Assembly: GCF_000166415.1 (NCBI RefSeq) | Contig: NC_014654.1 | Coordinates: forward strand, 2,480,001-2,544,000 | Length of the DNA: 64,000 nucleotides | Reading direction: 5' to 3' | Source: Halanaerobium hydrogeniformans | GTDB taxonomy: Bacteria > Bacillota > Halanaerobiia > Halanaerobiales > Halanaerobiaceae | In this document: positions 44,747-54,039 of the stretch, in pieces | Layout: the number at the start of each line of letters is the position of its first letter | How positions within the stretch are numbered: the first letter of the stretch is position 1 | Program-made: the position numbers and the translations under genes | The notes under the pieces: generated by a model | What the model was told of the DNA's origin: nothing | The model's database searches: none | Seen by the model: only the letters and a program-made list of their open reading frames with translations

Positions 44747-46732
44747 TTATTTTTTCTTCTTTTTATAAATTAAAACTGCTAACAAAAACACTAAGATCAT
44801 ACTTAGGATAATTACTATGAACTCAAAATAAGATCGAGTATCTATTTGATTGATTCGTAAACTTGTATCTCGATAATATTCAGGAATTTTCCCATTATCT
44901 TCTGCAAAAGAGGCAGCATAATTGACCACAGTATCCCAGACTTTAAGCTCTCTATTTTGATAAGTTAATGTTAAATCTTCCATGTCTTCTAATGAAACAG
45001 GACTACCATCCTCTTTTTTTGGTTGAAATTCTATATGAGGTAATAATTCTTCAACTAAAGGTAGAAAAGAAAAAACATAGGCATCAGTTACAACGTGATA
45101 AAGTCTCTCTTCGTCTTTTTCTAAAAGCTCATAAGCTTCTCTGTCATTAATAGGCTGTATCCCGTTCCCTTTAAATATTTCAATATTTTTAACTGCTCTA
45201 GTTGTAGGAATTGGAATATCTAAAATTGGAAGTTGAAACAATACTGCATCATCAGGATTATAATCATAACGCAAACCAGAAAAATGCAAAAAATAATGGG
45301 GCTCCATTAATTTCTCTAATAAAACTGCTACTTCTAAAAGGTGTGCAATCTCTTTTCCGTTAAAATAAACAGAAATAATTGGATAACCGGGATAATCATC
45401 ATATCCTTCACCCAGGGAAACTACATTTGCCAAATTATAAAAATTAACTCCTCTATTTTGATCAGGAATAATCGGCTGACGAATATTACCACTACCAATT
45501 ACAGCTACATCTACTTTATTTCCGGTGTTCTGCTCAGTGATTATTCTCATCGCATCGGTAACAAAATTACCCAGAGGTGTTTCAGATCTTGGAGGCTGAT
45601 TTACAATATTAAAATCGGAATAAGTAATTATCTCTTCAATATCCTGAAATTCATTTTCGGTCATTTGAGCTATAAACTCATTTAAATGAGTTGTGTATTC
45701 AGCAACTTTATTAGCAATTTCTTGATCTTCTTCAACTTCATCATCTAGAGGAAGTAAAAAATCATTATTTCTTTTCTGATTAACAATTTTTAGTTCTTGA
45801 TCGTCAGGAAAATATGCTAAGTTTAACTGACCTAAATATTTTAAATAAGAATCAGCCTGAACAATAATAGTATTATTTTCGATTATCGGTTCAAATAGAG
45901 CAGTATGGCTATGTCCCCCAACTATTATATCAATACCCTCTACTTCCTGGGCCAGCTCACGATCCTCTGCTACTCCAGAATGAGTAATTGCGATTATTAA
46001 GTCTGCTCCTTTTTCTTTTAAGTCTACAATTTTGTTTCTAGCTGTCTGATGCTGATTTAGAAATTCCATATCACCTGGTTTTGCTATTACATCCACAGCA
46101 TCTCTACCAATCAAACTAAAAAATCCAATTTTTAAACCGGCTTCTAATTCTATTATATGAGTGTCTTGATATAAATTATCTCTTTTTAATACATGGTCAT
46201 CCGGAGCTTTAAGATTAGAAGCCAGAATCTTTGTCTGCTCATGAGCACCAGGATAACCAGCCTCTTTAAGATAATCGCCCAGAAGTTCAGGCCCATAATC
46301 AAATTCATGATTCCCAATAACAGCGATATCATATTTTAGTTCTTGCAATATTTTTAGTTCTGGTGCATAGCCCCTTATATTAAGCCAGGAAAATATAGAG
46401 CCACCTATAAAGTCTCCAGCATTTAAAAGCAATAGTTCTTCACCTTTTTCAGTTTTTCTTCTTCGAATCTCTTTAATTTGAGATGCCAAACGAGCAAAAC
46501 CACCTGATTTAAAGTCAAAACCTTCCTCAAGAACAGAATCATTATAATTGCCACCTGCATAATGAGGAATTAAAGCTGAATGCTCATCATTTGTGTGTAA
46601 AATACTAAAGTTAATCTCTTCTCTTTGTTCAGCTTTAACCTCAACAATTAAAGCAAAGAGCAGAAAAACTGCTGTTAAAAAAATAACTTCAGCTAAGATC
46701 AAATATTTATAATCACTTTTTGTTCTCACCAC
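44747..46732 (-). CDS. 5'-nucleotidase / cyclic phosphodiesterase, membrane anchored (UshA family)
   Basis: Exported bimetal phosphoesterase of 661 residues that releases phosphate and nucleosides outside the cell. An N-terminal signal helix (about 10-34) is followed by metal motifs SILHTNDEHS, LLNAGDFIGG, VIGNHEFDYGPE, IAITHSGV and GGHSHT. The C-terminal nucleotide-binding domain has NFVTDAMR, GSGNIR and YDDYPGYPI-like segments. A C-terminal helix followed by a lysine tail (KKKKK) anchors it in the membrane. It may serve phosphate scavenging like the alkaline phosphatase at the left edge. Confidence 0.94.
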   Translation of the reverse strand: MVRTKSDYKYLILAEVIFLTAVFLLFALIVEVKAEQREEINFSILHTNDEHSALIPHYAGGNYNDSVLEEGFDFKSGGFARLASQIKEIRRRKTEKGEELLLLNAGDFIGGSIFSWLNIRGYAPELKILQELKYDIAVIGNHEFDYGPELLGDYLKEAGYPGAHEQTKILASNLKAPDDHVLKRDNLYQDTHIIELEAGLKIGFFSLIGRDAVDVIAKPGDMEFLNQHQTARNKIVDLKEKGADLIIAITHSGVAEDRELAQEVEGIDIIVGGHSHTALFEPIIENNTIIVQADSYLKYLGQLNLAYFPDDQELKIVNQKRNNDFLLPLDDEVEEDQEIANKVAEYTTHLNEFIAQMTENEFQDIEEIITYSDFNIVNQPPRSETPLGNFVTDAMRIITEQNTGNKVDVAVIGSGNIRQPIIPDQNRGVNFYNLANVVSLGEGYDDYPGYPIISVYFNGKEIAHLLEVAVLLEKLMEPHYFLHFSGLRYDYNPDDAVLFQLPILDIPIPTTRAVKNIEIFKGNGIQPINDREAYELLEKDEERLYHVVTDAYVFSFLPLVEELLPHIEFQPKKEDGSPVSLEDMEDLTLTYQNRELKVWDTVVNYAASFAEDNGKIPEYYRDTSLRINQIDTRSYFEFIVIILSMILVFLLAVLIYKKKKK

Positions 46733-46811
46733 TGTTAAATCAGAGCTCCTTTTGCATTTTTTAACACCAAGAACTTTTCTATTTAGCTTAGCTTATATTA
46801 ATAGATTAAAA

Positions 46812-47966
46812 TTAAAACAGTATTCTTAAAATATTAGCTCCTGCAACAGTAGTTCCGATTACACTCCCTAAATTAGCTAAAATAACAATCAGAAGTATTT
46901 TTGTTACTTTATTTGTCCAGAGAGTTTTTAAGGTAATACCTTCAGAAAGGCTTTGAAAATCTTTGACCTGCGGCTTTCTTAAATAAGCTTCCATTAATCC
47001 AGCAAACCATCCGGCCGCTAGGGCTGGATTTAATGAACTAAGCGGTGCAACCAAAAAAGCTGTTAAAATCGTAATTATGTGACCTCTGGCAATAATAACT
47101 CCCAGTGCAGAAAGGCTGCCATTCCAGATTATCCAGGTTTTAGAAACCTCAATCCCTGTCTGCACATTGCTAAAAAAAGAATAAATTATTAATAAAATGA
47201 AAAACAGAGGTATCCCCCAGGAAAATATTTTTGTCCACTTTACTTCTGGAGGTATCTCATTAAGTTTGTTTAGATTCTGTTGATTATAAAGTTCTTTTTT
47301 AACACCTGGAAGGTGGGCAGCTCCAAGAACAGCAACCACTTTTTTACCAGGTGCATTTTTTATTTTATGAGATAAATATTGATCTCTTTCATCAAGTAAA
47401 TAGCGTTTGATTCCAGGAAAATTTTCTCCCATTTCAGCAAGAATAATATTCAAAGAATCATTAGATTTTAAAGCTTCCAGATCGTCTTCACTGATCTCTT
47501 CATCAACAAAAAGCATAGTAATAATCTGAAAAACTAATTTCATTTTTTCAAAAAGCCCTAAACCTCTCCAGACTCTTTTAAACGTTATTTGAATATTTCT
47601 ATCAGCAAGAACCAGTTCTGATTCAGTTTCTTGAGCAGATTCTATTGCCTGCATCATTTCCTGACCTGCTTTAATCCCTAACTTTTCTGCCATTCTACTT
47701 TGAAAAGAACTAATTATCAAATTCACCAAAAGTAATAAAGATTTTTTTTCTTTAATAACCTGAAATATATCCATTTCACTCCATTTATCCTCTTTGTCAA
47801 TAGAATTAAATCTCTGCTTATCTAATTCTACACAAACACTATCAGGTTTTTCTTCCTCAATTACTTCTTTAACCTGTTCTGCACTTCTTTTTGAAATATG
47901 GGCTGTTGGAATTAAAATTATTTCTTTATCATCTAACATTATCCGTTCAACATTATTATCATTCAC
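46812..47966 (-). CDS. TraB/PrgY-family membrane protein
   Basis: A 384-residue protein. The soluble domain (1-230) has LIPTAHISKRSAEQV, SVCVELDKQRF, ADRNIQITFKR and LGAAHLPGV, the paired GxxH-like and Glu/Arg motifs of the TraB/Tiki fold, predicted to be metal-dependent proteolytic. About four to five membrane helices follow from residue 250. In Enterococcus PrgY/TraB limits peptide pheromone activity. No pheromone or plasmid genes lie here, so the role is unknown. Confidence 0.88.
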   Translation of the reverse strand: MNDNNVERIMLDDKEIILIPTAHISKRSAEQVKEVIEEEKPDSVCVELDKQRFNSIDKEDKWSEMDIFQVIKEKKSLLLLVNLIISSFQSRMAEKLGIKAGQEMMQAIESAQETESELVLADRNIQITFKRVWRGLGLFEKMKLVFQIITMLFVDEEISEDDLEALKSNDSLNIILAEMGENFPGIKRYLLDERDQYLSHKIKNAPGKKVVAVLGAAHLPGVKKELYNQQNLNKLNEIPPEVKWTKIFSWGIPLFFILLIIYSFFSNVQTGIEVSKTWIIWNGSLSALGVIIARGHIITILTAFLVAPLSSLNPALAAGWFAGLMEAYLRKPQVKDFQSLSEGITLKTLWTNKVTKILLIVILANLGSVIGTTVAGANILRILF

Positions 47967-48109
47967 AAAAAGCAGCTCCTTCTATTTTTTATAAAATATA
48001 TGATTTTTTATCGTATAAATTATTATATCATAAATAAAGGATTTATTAATTCTAAATAGCAAATAATATTAATTTTTTATAAAAAATTGCTTGTAAAAAA
48101 AATTAACGA

Positions 48110-48138
48110 CCTGAACTCTATAAAATTAAGAGCTCAAG
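48110..48138 (-). terminator. Terminator of dhaK
   Basis: On the minus strand 48138-48129 pairs with 48119-48110 (10 positions, two G-U), followed a little later by a run of T. Confidence 0.7.
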
Positions 48139-48188
48139 CCGCTTAGATAATTTACTGTTCTATGATTTTTTAAAAAATTTATTATAGA

Positions 48189-49211
48189 TTAGATATCTTC
48201 CTGCATTTGTTTAAAGCTTACAGCATCACAAGGATCAGCAAACAATTTTTTAAGTTCATCATCTACTTTTGTTAATGTTATTGAATAACCTGCCATCTCC
48301 TGTGAAGTAAAGAATTCACCAATGTAATTTTTAGCTATATCAATACCTTCTTCTTCTAACATATTATATACCTTACGATAAGAAATATACATTTCTAGAG
48401 GGGAAGTAGCTCCTAAACCATTAATTAATACTACTACTTCATCACCTTCTTGATAAGGTAAGTCTTCTAAAACTATGTTAAGCAATTCTTCAGTAATCTC
48501 ATCATTGGTTGTCATCTCAGCTTTTCTTATTCCTGGTTCACCGTGATGGCCAACTCCGATTTCCATTTCTCCTTCATCAAGTTCAAAACTTGGTTCTCCA
48601 TTTGTTGGCATTATACAGGGCTTGTGTGCAACTCCCATACTTCTAGTATTATATAAAGCTTGATCAGCAATCTCTTTCATCTCAGATAGTGAGTAACCTC
48701 TTTCGGCCATGGCACCAGCTAATTTCCAGATAATAACTTCACCAGCCACTCCTCTTCTGTTTTCCATTTTATCCTTTGGTGCAGAAGCAACATCATCATT
48801 AATTATAACAGTATCAACCTCTATACCATCTTCTTCAGCCATTTCTGCTGCCATTTCAAAATTCATTATATCACCGGTAAAGTTACCAATACAGCATAAA
48901 ACACCTTTGCCACCATCAGCAGCTTTGATTGCTTCATAAATATGATCTACAGATGGCGAAGAAAAGATATCTCCTACTGCAACTGAATCTAAGCAGCCTT
49001 CACCAATATAACCCATAAAAGCTGGCAAGTGACCGGAACCTCCACCAGAAACAACACCAACCTTACCATCAATAGGCGCCTCTTTTCTAGCTACAGCTCT
49101 TTTAGAAACCTGCTTGATTTTCTTTTGATGTGATTTCACAAAACCATCGATCATTTCTTCAATCAAATCATCTGGATCATTTAAATACTTTTCATAATTA
49201 GGATTAGGCAT
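48189..49211 (-). CDS. dhaK: Dihydroxyacetone kinase subunit DhaK
   Basis: Binds dihydroxyacetone covalently through a His for phosphorylation by DhaL. It is 340 residues. It has VGVVSGGGSGHLPAFMGYIG, CIGNFTGDIMNFE, DDVASAP and RGVAGEV. The substrate His lies in VGHHGEPGI. No dhaL or dhaM gene is adjacent and the gene is monocistronic. A partner encoded elsewhere, or a different ketose or polyol kinase role, must be assumed. Confidence 0.93.
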   Translation of the reverse strand: MPNPNYEKYLNDPDDLIEEMIDGFVKSHQKKIKQVSKRAVARKEAPIDGKVGVVSGGGSGHLPAFMGYIGEGCLDSVAVGDIFSSPSVDHIYEAIKAADGGKGVLCCIGNFTGDIMNFEMAAEMAEEDGIEVDTVIINDDVASAPKDKMENRRGVAGEVIIWKLAGAMAERGYSLSEMKEIADQALYNTRSMGVAHKPCIMPTNGEPSFELDEGEMEIGVGHHGEPGIRKAEMTTNDEITEELLNIVLEDLPYQEGDEVVVLINGLGATSPLEMYISYRKVYNMLEEEGIDIAKNYIGEFFTSQEMAGYSITLTKVDDELKKLFADPCDAVSFKQMQEDI

Positions 49212-49564
49212 TTTAATTTTCCCCCTTTAATATTAATGTTAATTTATTTGGCTTTTGAAAAATAAAAGCCTTTTAAAAATAAAATCATCAAAGACAATTA
49301 AAGTTTAAGTCAGAATATTTTATTAATTCTCAACAAAAAAACTTACTTTTTATTTCAATTAAATAATAACATAGAAAAACAACAAAAGCAAGAATGATTT
49401 GTTGCTTATCTTTATTTTTTTTTATTTATTTTTATTTTTTATATTAAATTATTAGTTATTTTTTTATTTATTCTTATTTAATGTTTTTTAAATATTTGCA
49501 ACTGCTTTAGATAAATCACTTTTCAATTTGCAGGAAAGTAATAATACTATTAAAAAATATATTA
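49212..49564. other. Gene-free AT-rich gap between dhaK and pdxR
   Basis: No open reading frame of note. It contains a possible pdxR terminator (49380-49404) and homopolymer-rich T tracts at 49410-49470. The dhaK promoter must lie here but no good match stood out. Confidence 0.6.
49380..49404 (-). terminator. Possible terminator of pdxR
   Basis: CAACAAA (49380-49386) pairs with TTTGTTG (49398-49404). On the minus strand TTTTTCTAT follows. It lies 160 bases past the pdxR stop. Confidence 0.45.
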
Positions 49565-51010
49565 TTAAAGCAAAGGACTATAATTACTGTTATTCTTCTT
49601 ATCATCCAAAAAATTCCTGGCTGTATTAGCAAGCAGCTTAATCCCTAAAGAAATTTCCTGCTCATTAACAGCTGCAAAACTTAATCTAAAATACCGAGAT
49701 GGTTTTTGATCAATACTGAATAAGCTTCCAGGAGAAAAAACAACCCCCTTATTAGCAGCAACTTCGTAAAAGTCATGACTATTTTTTGTTTCAGGCAATT
49801 TGAGCCAAAAATATAAACCACCTTTCGGTTTATATTTCAATTCAATTAAACCCGAAAACTGTTTTTCTATTTCTGATGCCATTACTTTAAAACGTTTTTT
49901 AAATAATTCTCTTTTTAAATTAATATGTTTATTAAATAAACCTTCTCGTAAATAGTAATCAAAAGCGCGCTGAGTAAGACCTGCACTTGATATATCGGTA
50001 GCATATTTGGTCTCAAGTATCTCAGCTAACAAATTATCTGGTAAAATGATAAAAGCTAATCTTAAACCAGGCATAAAAACCTTTGAAAAACTTTTAATAA
50101 AAATCACCCTGCCATTTTCATCAAACTTTTTTAACGAACTAACTTTATTTGATGAATAATATAATTCAGACAAAAGGTCATCTTCAATAATATAAAAATT
50201 GTATTTATCAGCTAATTCTAATAACTGCAGCTGTTTTTCATTACTCCAGTTGATCCCTGTAGGATTATGAAAGTTTTGCATAGTAAACAAAAACTTGATT
50301 TTATTATTTTTTAAATAATCTTCAAACTTGTCTAAATCAAGGCCGTCTTTTAACATTTTAATACTTTTAATTTGGGCTTTTCTTGACTTAAAGGCCTGTA
50401 AAGCACCAAAATAGGTTGGTTCTTCTACTACAACTTTGTCCCCATATTCAATTAAAATCTTAGCCATAATATCAATAGCCTGCTGAGCACCAGAAACAAT
50501 CTGGATTTGTTCTAAATCTGCTTTAATTCCATCTTCCAAAAAATATTCTCTAATTGAATGACGTAAACCTAAATAGCCCTGGCTTTTCTGATAAGTAAAA
50601 GCTTCTCCCTGATCACGATCTAATACCTTATTTATTGCATATTTAAAATCAGCTACTGGGAAAAGATCTGTGCTGGGTGCTGCACTAGCAAAATTAATGT
50701 TTTCTGATAAATCGATTTGGCCATGTTTTAACATAGATTTGTTTTTTTCTGAACCTAAACTTTGTTCAGAATATTTAGGAGCCACAAAACTCCCCCTCCC
50801 AACTTTTTTATATATCAAACCCTGATCATCTAAAATATTATATGCTCTAGCAACCGTTGCTGGATTCACATCTAATTCTGCTGCTAATTTTCTTATTGGT
50901 GGAAGTTTATCATCACTATTTAGTTCATTTTTAATATGCTTTTTTAAAAGCTGATAAATTTGTAAATAAAGAGCCTTTCCATTTTCTTTTGTTCTATCTA
51001 TCTCAAACAC
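49565..51010 (-). CDS. pdxR: MocR-family PLP-dependent regulator, PdxR type
   Basis: A 481-residue regulator with a GntR winged helix (1-75, LPPIRKLAAELDVNPATVARAY) joined to an aminotransferase-like domain. The PLP lysine is in IKSFSKVFMPGLRLA, with QNFHNPTGI and EDDLLSELY as the other cofactor contacts. PdxR proteins bind PLP and activate or repress pdxST. It is divergent from pdxS, and the shared 177-base gap is full of ATTGTA repeats. Confidence 0.94.
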   Translation of the reverse strand: MFEIDRTKENGKALYLQIYQLLKKHIKNELNSDDKLPPIRKLAAELDVNPATVARAYNILDDQGLIYKKVGRGSFVAPKYSEQSLGSEKNKSMLKHGQIDLSENINFASAAPSTDLFPVADFKYAINKVLDRDQGEAFTYQKSQGYLGLRHSIREYFLEDGIKADLEQIQIVSGAQQAIDIMAKILIEYGDKVVVEEPTYFGALQAFKSRKAQIKSIKMLKDGLDLDKFEDYLKNNKIKFLFTMQNFHNPTGINWSNEKQLQLLELADKYNFYIIEDDLLSELYYSSNKVSSLKKFDENGRVIFIKSFSKVFMPGLRLAFIILPDNLLAEILETKYATDISSAGLTQRAFDYYLREGLFNKHINLKRELFKKRFKVMASEIEKQFSGLIELKYKPKGGLYFWLKLPETKNSHDFYEVAANKGVVFSPGSLFSIDQKPSRYFRLSFAAVNEQEISLGIKLLANTARNFLDDKKNNSNYSPLL

Positions 51011-51022
51011 TTTATCACCCCT

Positions 51023-51152
51023 ATTATTGTATTAATACAATAATTATATTTATTATTTTGTATTATCTATTGACATATTGTATTGTAATATTTATAATTG
51101 TATTAATTAAAAGTCATTAAAACGACTTATATTTACATTGTATCATTACAAT
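51023..51152 (+). promoter_or_regulatory. Cluster of ATTGTA repeats, candidate PdxR operators
   Basis: A perfect 22-bp palindrome at 51023-51044 (ATTATTGTATT and its complement), copies at 51077-51089 and 51097-51105, and ATTGTA-N4-TACAAT at 51137-51152. They surround and overlap the pdxS promoter. Confidence 0.65.
51070..51098 (+). promoter_or_regulatory. Consensus promoter of pdxS
   Basis: TTGACA (51070-51075), a 17-base spacer and TATAAT (51093-51098), a full consensus match. One ATTGTA repeat lies in the spacer and another starts in the -10. Confidence 0.85.
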
Positions 51153-51187
51153 TAGTTTTATTCAATCAAAATGAGGAGGAATTTGTC

Positions 51188-52066
51188 ATGGAAAACACTT
51201 ATAGGCTTAATAAAAATCTAGCTCAAATGTTAAAAGGTGGAGTGATAATGGATGTTACCAACAGCCAGGAGGCCAAAATTGCTGAAAAAGCAGGCGCTGT
51301 TGCGGTAATGGCATTAGAAAGAGTCCCGGCAGATATCAGAAAAGATGGCGGTATTGCCAGGATGTCAGATCCAAAAATGATCAAAGAAATAGTAAATTCT
51401 GTTTCTATACCTGTAATGGCTAAAGTTAGAATTGGTCATTTTGTAGAAGCGCAAATTTTAGAAGCACTTGCTATTGATTTTATTGATGAAAGTGAAGTAC
51501 TTACACCTGCTGATGAAAAATATCATATTGACAAAGAAAAATTTAAGATCCCATTTGTTTGTGGGGCAAAAAATTTAGGAGAAGCGCTCAGAAGAATTGG
51601 AGAAGGTGCAGCTATGATTAGAACTAAAGGTGAAGCCGGAACCGGTAATGTAGTTGAAGCAGTTCGCCATATTAGAACAATTAACAGAGAAATCAAAGAA
51701 CTATCTTTAATGGAAAGTGAAGAATTAATGACAGCTGCCAAAGAAATGGGTGCCCCTTATGATTTAATTAAATATGTAAATGAAAACCATAAATTACCGG
51801 TTGTTAATTTTGCAGCAGGGGGAATCGCTACTCCAGCTGATGCTGCTTTAATGATGCAGTTAGGCTGTGATGGCATTTTTGTCGGTTCTGGAATCTTCCG
51901 TTCGGGCAACCCAACAAAAAGAGCAGAAGCTATTGTTGAAGCTGTTACTCATTATCAAGATTCAAAAATATTAGCCAGAATTTCAGAAGATTTGGGTAAG
52001 GCAATGTCTGGACTTGATATAAAAGGGTTGAGTGAAGAAGAAAAAATGTCAAATAGAGGCTGGTAA
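51188..52066 (+). CDS. pdxS: Pyridoxal 5'-phosphate synthase lyase subunit
   Basis: TIM-barrel enzyme that builds PLP from ribose-5-phosphate, glyceraldehyde-3-phosphate and ammonia. It is 292 residues. It has [15 protein letters not shown], the [12 protein letters not shown] and the catalytic Lys in [31 protein letters not shown] and [17 protein letters not shown]. It looks intact. Ammonia normally comes from PdxT, whose gene is broken immediately downstream. AGGAGG precedes the ATG. Confidence 0.97.
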   Translation: MENTYRLNKNLAQMLKGGVIMDVTNSQEAKIAEKAGAVAVMALERVPADIRKDGGIARMSDPKMIKEIVNSVSIPVMAKVRIGHFVEAQILEALAIDFIDESEVLTPADEKYHIDKEKFKIPFVCGAKNLGEALRRIGEGAAMIRTKGEAGTGNVVEAVRHIRTINREIKELSLMESEELMTAAKEMGAPYDLIKYVNENHKLPVVNFAAGGIATPADAALMMQLGCDGIFVGSGIFRSGNPTKRAEAIVEAVTHYQDSKILARISEDLGKAMSGLDIKGLSEEEKMSNRGW

Positions 52067-52068
52067 TT

Positions 52069-52137
52069 TTGACTATTAAAATTGGAGTTTTAGCATTACA
52101 GGGTGGTTTCATTGAACATGTGAACCTCTCCACCTAA
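52069..52137 (+). pseudogene. pdxT: Truncated pdxT (PLP synthase glutaminase subunit), N-terminal stub
   Basis: Starting at a TTG two bases after the pdxS stop, the frame reads MTIKIGVLALQGGFIEHVN, the unmistakable N-terminus of PdxT, then three codons of element sequence and a stop at 52137. The remaining roughly 170 codons, including the catalytic Cys-His-Glu, are absent here and beyond the element (53213-53369). It was disrupted by an IS200/IS605 element together with a deletion. Confidence 0.88.
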
Positions 52138-52251
52138 ATCAAAACCAAGATTTAGAGGGAGCTTCTAACTGCTTCATATAGATTAAAGTTCAACCTATAT
52201 TACTAGGTCAGTTTACAAGATGTTTGGCTTTTAAGTTTTGCTCCTAATAGT

Positions 52252-52975
52252 TTAGGATACCCTTAATCTTGAAGGATTGTCCACAAATCCATTATCTCTC
52301 GCCTCTTTGATAGGTCTGAGAATACATTTATCGTTATGGTATTTACGAAGTATATTAAAACTACCATTCTGATCAGCATTAATTAATAGGCCCTCGTTAG
52401 TTTTAAAGAGACCTCTAGTAATTCTTCTGGATTTATCATAGTTACTTTTATTTATTTTTTCCAGATCTACTGAACAGCGGCCAAATCGAATACGGTCATA
52501 CTAAAGCTTACCTTGCGTATTATAAATTAAAAGCTTTAGTGCTTTTCACATTATATTTAGACTGTATCTTTTTAGATAAGGATAAGAGTAATTTGTTATC
52601 TCTAATTCTAACAGCTAAATTGGTAAAAATTATTTCACAGGGATTACTGTTCATATGTTTAAAATTAGGTGACCCTGGCTGCCCCTTATATTTTTGAGGA
52701 TTCTTTTTATAATCTTTGAGTGAATTAAAAAAACTTTTCCAGTCCTGAGCTAACTGCTTTAATGCCTGCTGTCTGTTATGGGAGTGAAGGTAGTCATTAT
52801 GCCAGTTATTTTTATATCTAGTTTCTAATTCAGTATAGACAGCTTTTACATCTTTATTATTTTTAATCTGATAATTGACTGTATTATATAATTTAGAGCA
52901 ATGCCAGGCTAATTCATTAATTATTACTAATTGCTTATGGCTTAATTTAGGCTTGAATTTAAATGATAATCGCAT
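52252..52975 (-). pseudogene. tnpB: tnpB remnant (RNA-guided nuclease family) lacking the central RuvC region
   Basis: The N-terminal part (52975-52520, 151 codons, MRLSFKFKPKLSHKQLVIIN onward, with GQPGSPNFKH) stops at 52520. A C-terminal part reads in another stretch down to a stop at 52252, with CSVDLEKINK, RRITRGLFKT, and INADQNGSFNILRK, the last carrying the third RuvC Asp. The central segment with the first two RuvC acidic residues and the first zinc-finger Cys pair is missing. The protein is non-functional. Confidence 0.88.
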
Positions 52976-53054
52976 TGATTTTTCACCTCCATCCTACTAT
53001 AATTATATCATACATATGTTTGCTTGTAAAAGAAAAAATGGAGGTTTGATTTTT

Positions 53055-53175
53055 ATGGATAGAGACTTAAATAACAATTATCATTCTGTTTATAGTCTAC
53101 AATATCATTATTGTATCTTCTGGTGGTGCTACTATTGAGACAATTAAAAAGTATATTGAAAATCAGAATAAATAG
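53055..53175 (+). pseudogene. tnpA: tnpA remnant (Y1 transposase) with internal deletion
   Basis: The first 19 codons (MDRDLNNNYHSVYSLQYHY) are the TnpA N-terminus. They run out of frame into a C-terminal tail, SSGGATIETIKKYIENQNK, ending at 53175. The roughly 100 central residues with the HUH metal motif are gone, and the junction lies near 53110. The catalytic Tyr is not seen. Confidence 0.82.
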
Positions 53176-53369
53176 CCAATTCATCTCCAGCCAATGCATA
53201 GCTTGGATGGAGTTTTCTTGGCAATTTTAGATAAATATTGTGTTAATAAATTATCTTAACGCTTAATTAAAAGCTGCAGAAATCTTCTTTCTTGTCATTT
53301 TTATTCAGATAATATATAATTTAAATGTAAATTCAAAGGTATTCTAAATTATATTAAAGGTGGCTAAAA

Positions 53370-53957
53370 ATGAATTTTATAAGAAAAAATGAAAAATTAA
53401 GGAACTTCGTTTTTAATAAGCTCAGTAAAAGTTGGGCTGAAGATAAATTTAAAAGAATAAATAATTTTTTAAATAAAGATGAAAAAATTCTCGACCTGGG
53501 AGCAGGCAAATGTGCGTTAAGTTTTATCTTAAAAAAGGAAGGCTATAATGTTACTTCAGTGGATGTTGAAAATTTGAGTTTAACTGATCAAATTGAACCT
53601 ATTATCTATGATGGGGAAAACCTCCCCTTTGCTGACAACAGCTTTGATACTGTTTTATTATTAACAGTTCTTCATCATATACCCGAGCCAGAAATAGTCT
53701 TGAAAGAGGCCCTCAGAGTAGCTGATAAAGTAATAATAATTGAAGATGTTTATACTAATCCAGTTCAAAAATATTTAACATACTTTACAGATAGTTTATT
53801 TAACTTCGAATTTATTGGCCATCCTCACAGTAATAAAACTGATAAGGAATGGAAAGAAACATTTAAAAAACTTAATTTGAGTTTGCTTTATACTAAAAAA
53901 GAAAATGTTTTGAAGTTTTATACGCAAGCTTTATATCACCTGCAAAAAAATAATTAA
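53370..53957 (+). CDS. Class I SAM-dependent methyltransferase
   Basis: A 195-residue enzyme with the SAM-binding motif ILDLGAGKCALSFIL (residues about 42-56), acidic strand-2 end SVDVENL, and YDGENLPFADNSFDTVLLLTVLHHI typical of the Methyltransf_11 family. The second half is short and gives no substrate clue. GGTGG lies before the ATG. It stands alone, with a 38-bp palindromic terminator after it. Confidence 0.9.
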   Translation: MNFIRKNEKLRNFVFNKLSKSWAEDKFKRINNFLNKDEKILDLGAGKCALSFILKKEGYNVTSVDVENLSLTDQIEPIIYDGENLPFADNSFDTVLLLTVLHHIPEPEIVLKEALRVADKVIIIEDVYTNPVQKYLTYFTDSLFNFEFIGHPHSNKTDKEWKETFKKLNLSLLYTKKENVLKFYTQALYHLQKNN

Positions 53958-53975
53958 AAATCATCTTAAAAATAT

Positions 53976-54013
53976 AAAGACCTGTAGATATTTTAAAATA
54001 TCTACAGGTCTTT
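53976..54013. terminator. Perfect 38-bp palindrome, bidirectional terminator
   Basis: Two 19-base arms meet without a spacer (53976-53994 and 53995-54013; AAAGACCTGTAGATATTTT and its complement). In RNA the A/T-rich centre opens as the loop and a T run follows on both strands. It serves convergent genes. Confidence 0.9.
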
Positions 54014-54039
54014 TAATTGATATTTATTTATTTGTAAAT

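Larger units (their letters stand above)
52128..53212. mobile_element. Decayed IS200/IS605-family element (IS608-like divergent layout)
   Basis: A region of about 1.1 kb holding remnants of tnpB (minus) and tnpA (plus) in divergent order. Subterminal hairpins remain at both ends: 52128-52161 (CTCC and CTAAATC with their complements) and 53185-53212 (CTCCAGCCAA with TTGGATGGAG, one mismatch). Both genes carry internal deletions, so it cannot move by itself. Exact ends are uncertain since these elements have no inverted repeats or target duplications. Confidence 0.85.

Noticed and set aside
52875-53138. 87-codon open frame spanning the divergent tnpA/tnpB region
   Set aside because: Only its last 27 codons (from 53055) are real tnpA sequence. 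The earlier part is antisense to tnpB and the intergenic gap.
53213-53369. Continuation of pdxT after the IS605 remnant
   Set aside because: All frames were read for the PdxT Cys and His-Glu motifs; none is present. The stretch looks noncoding.
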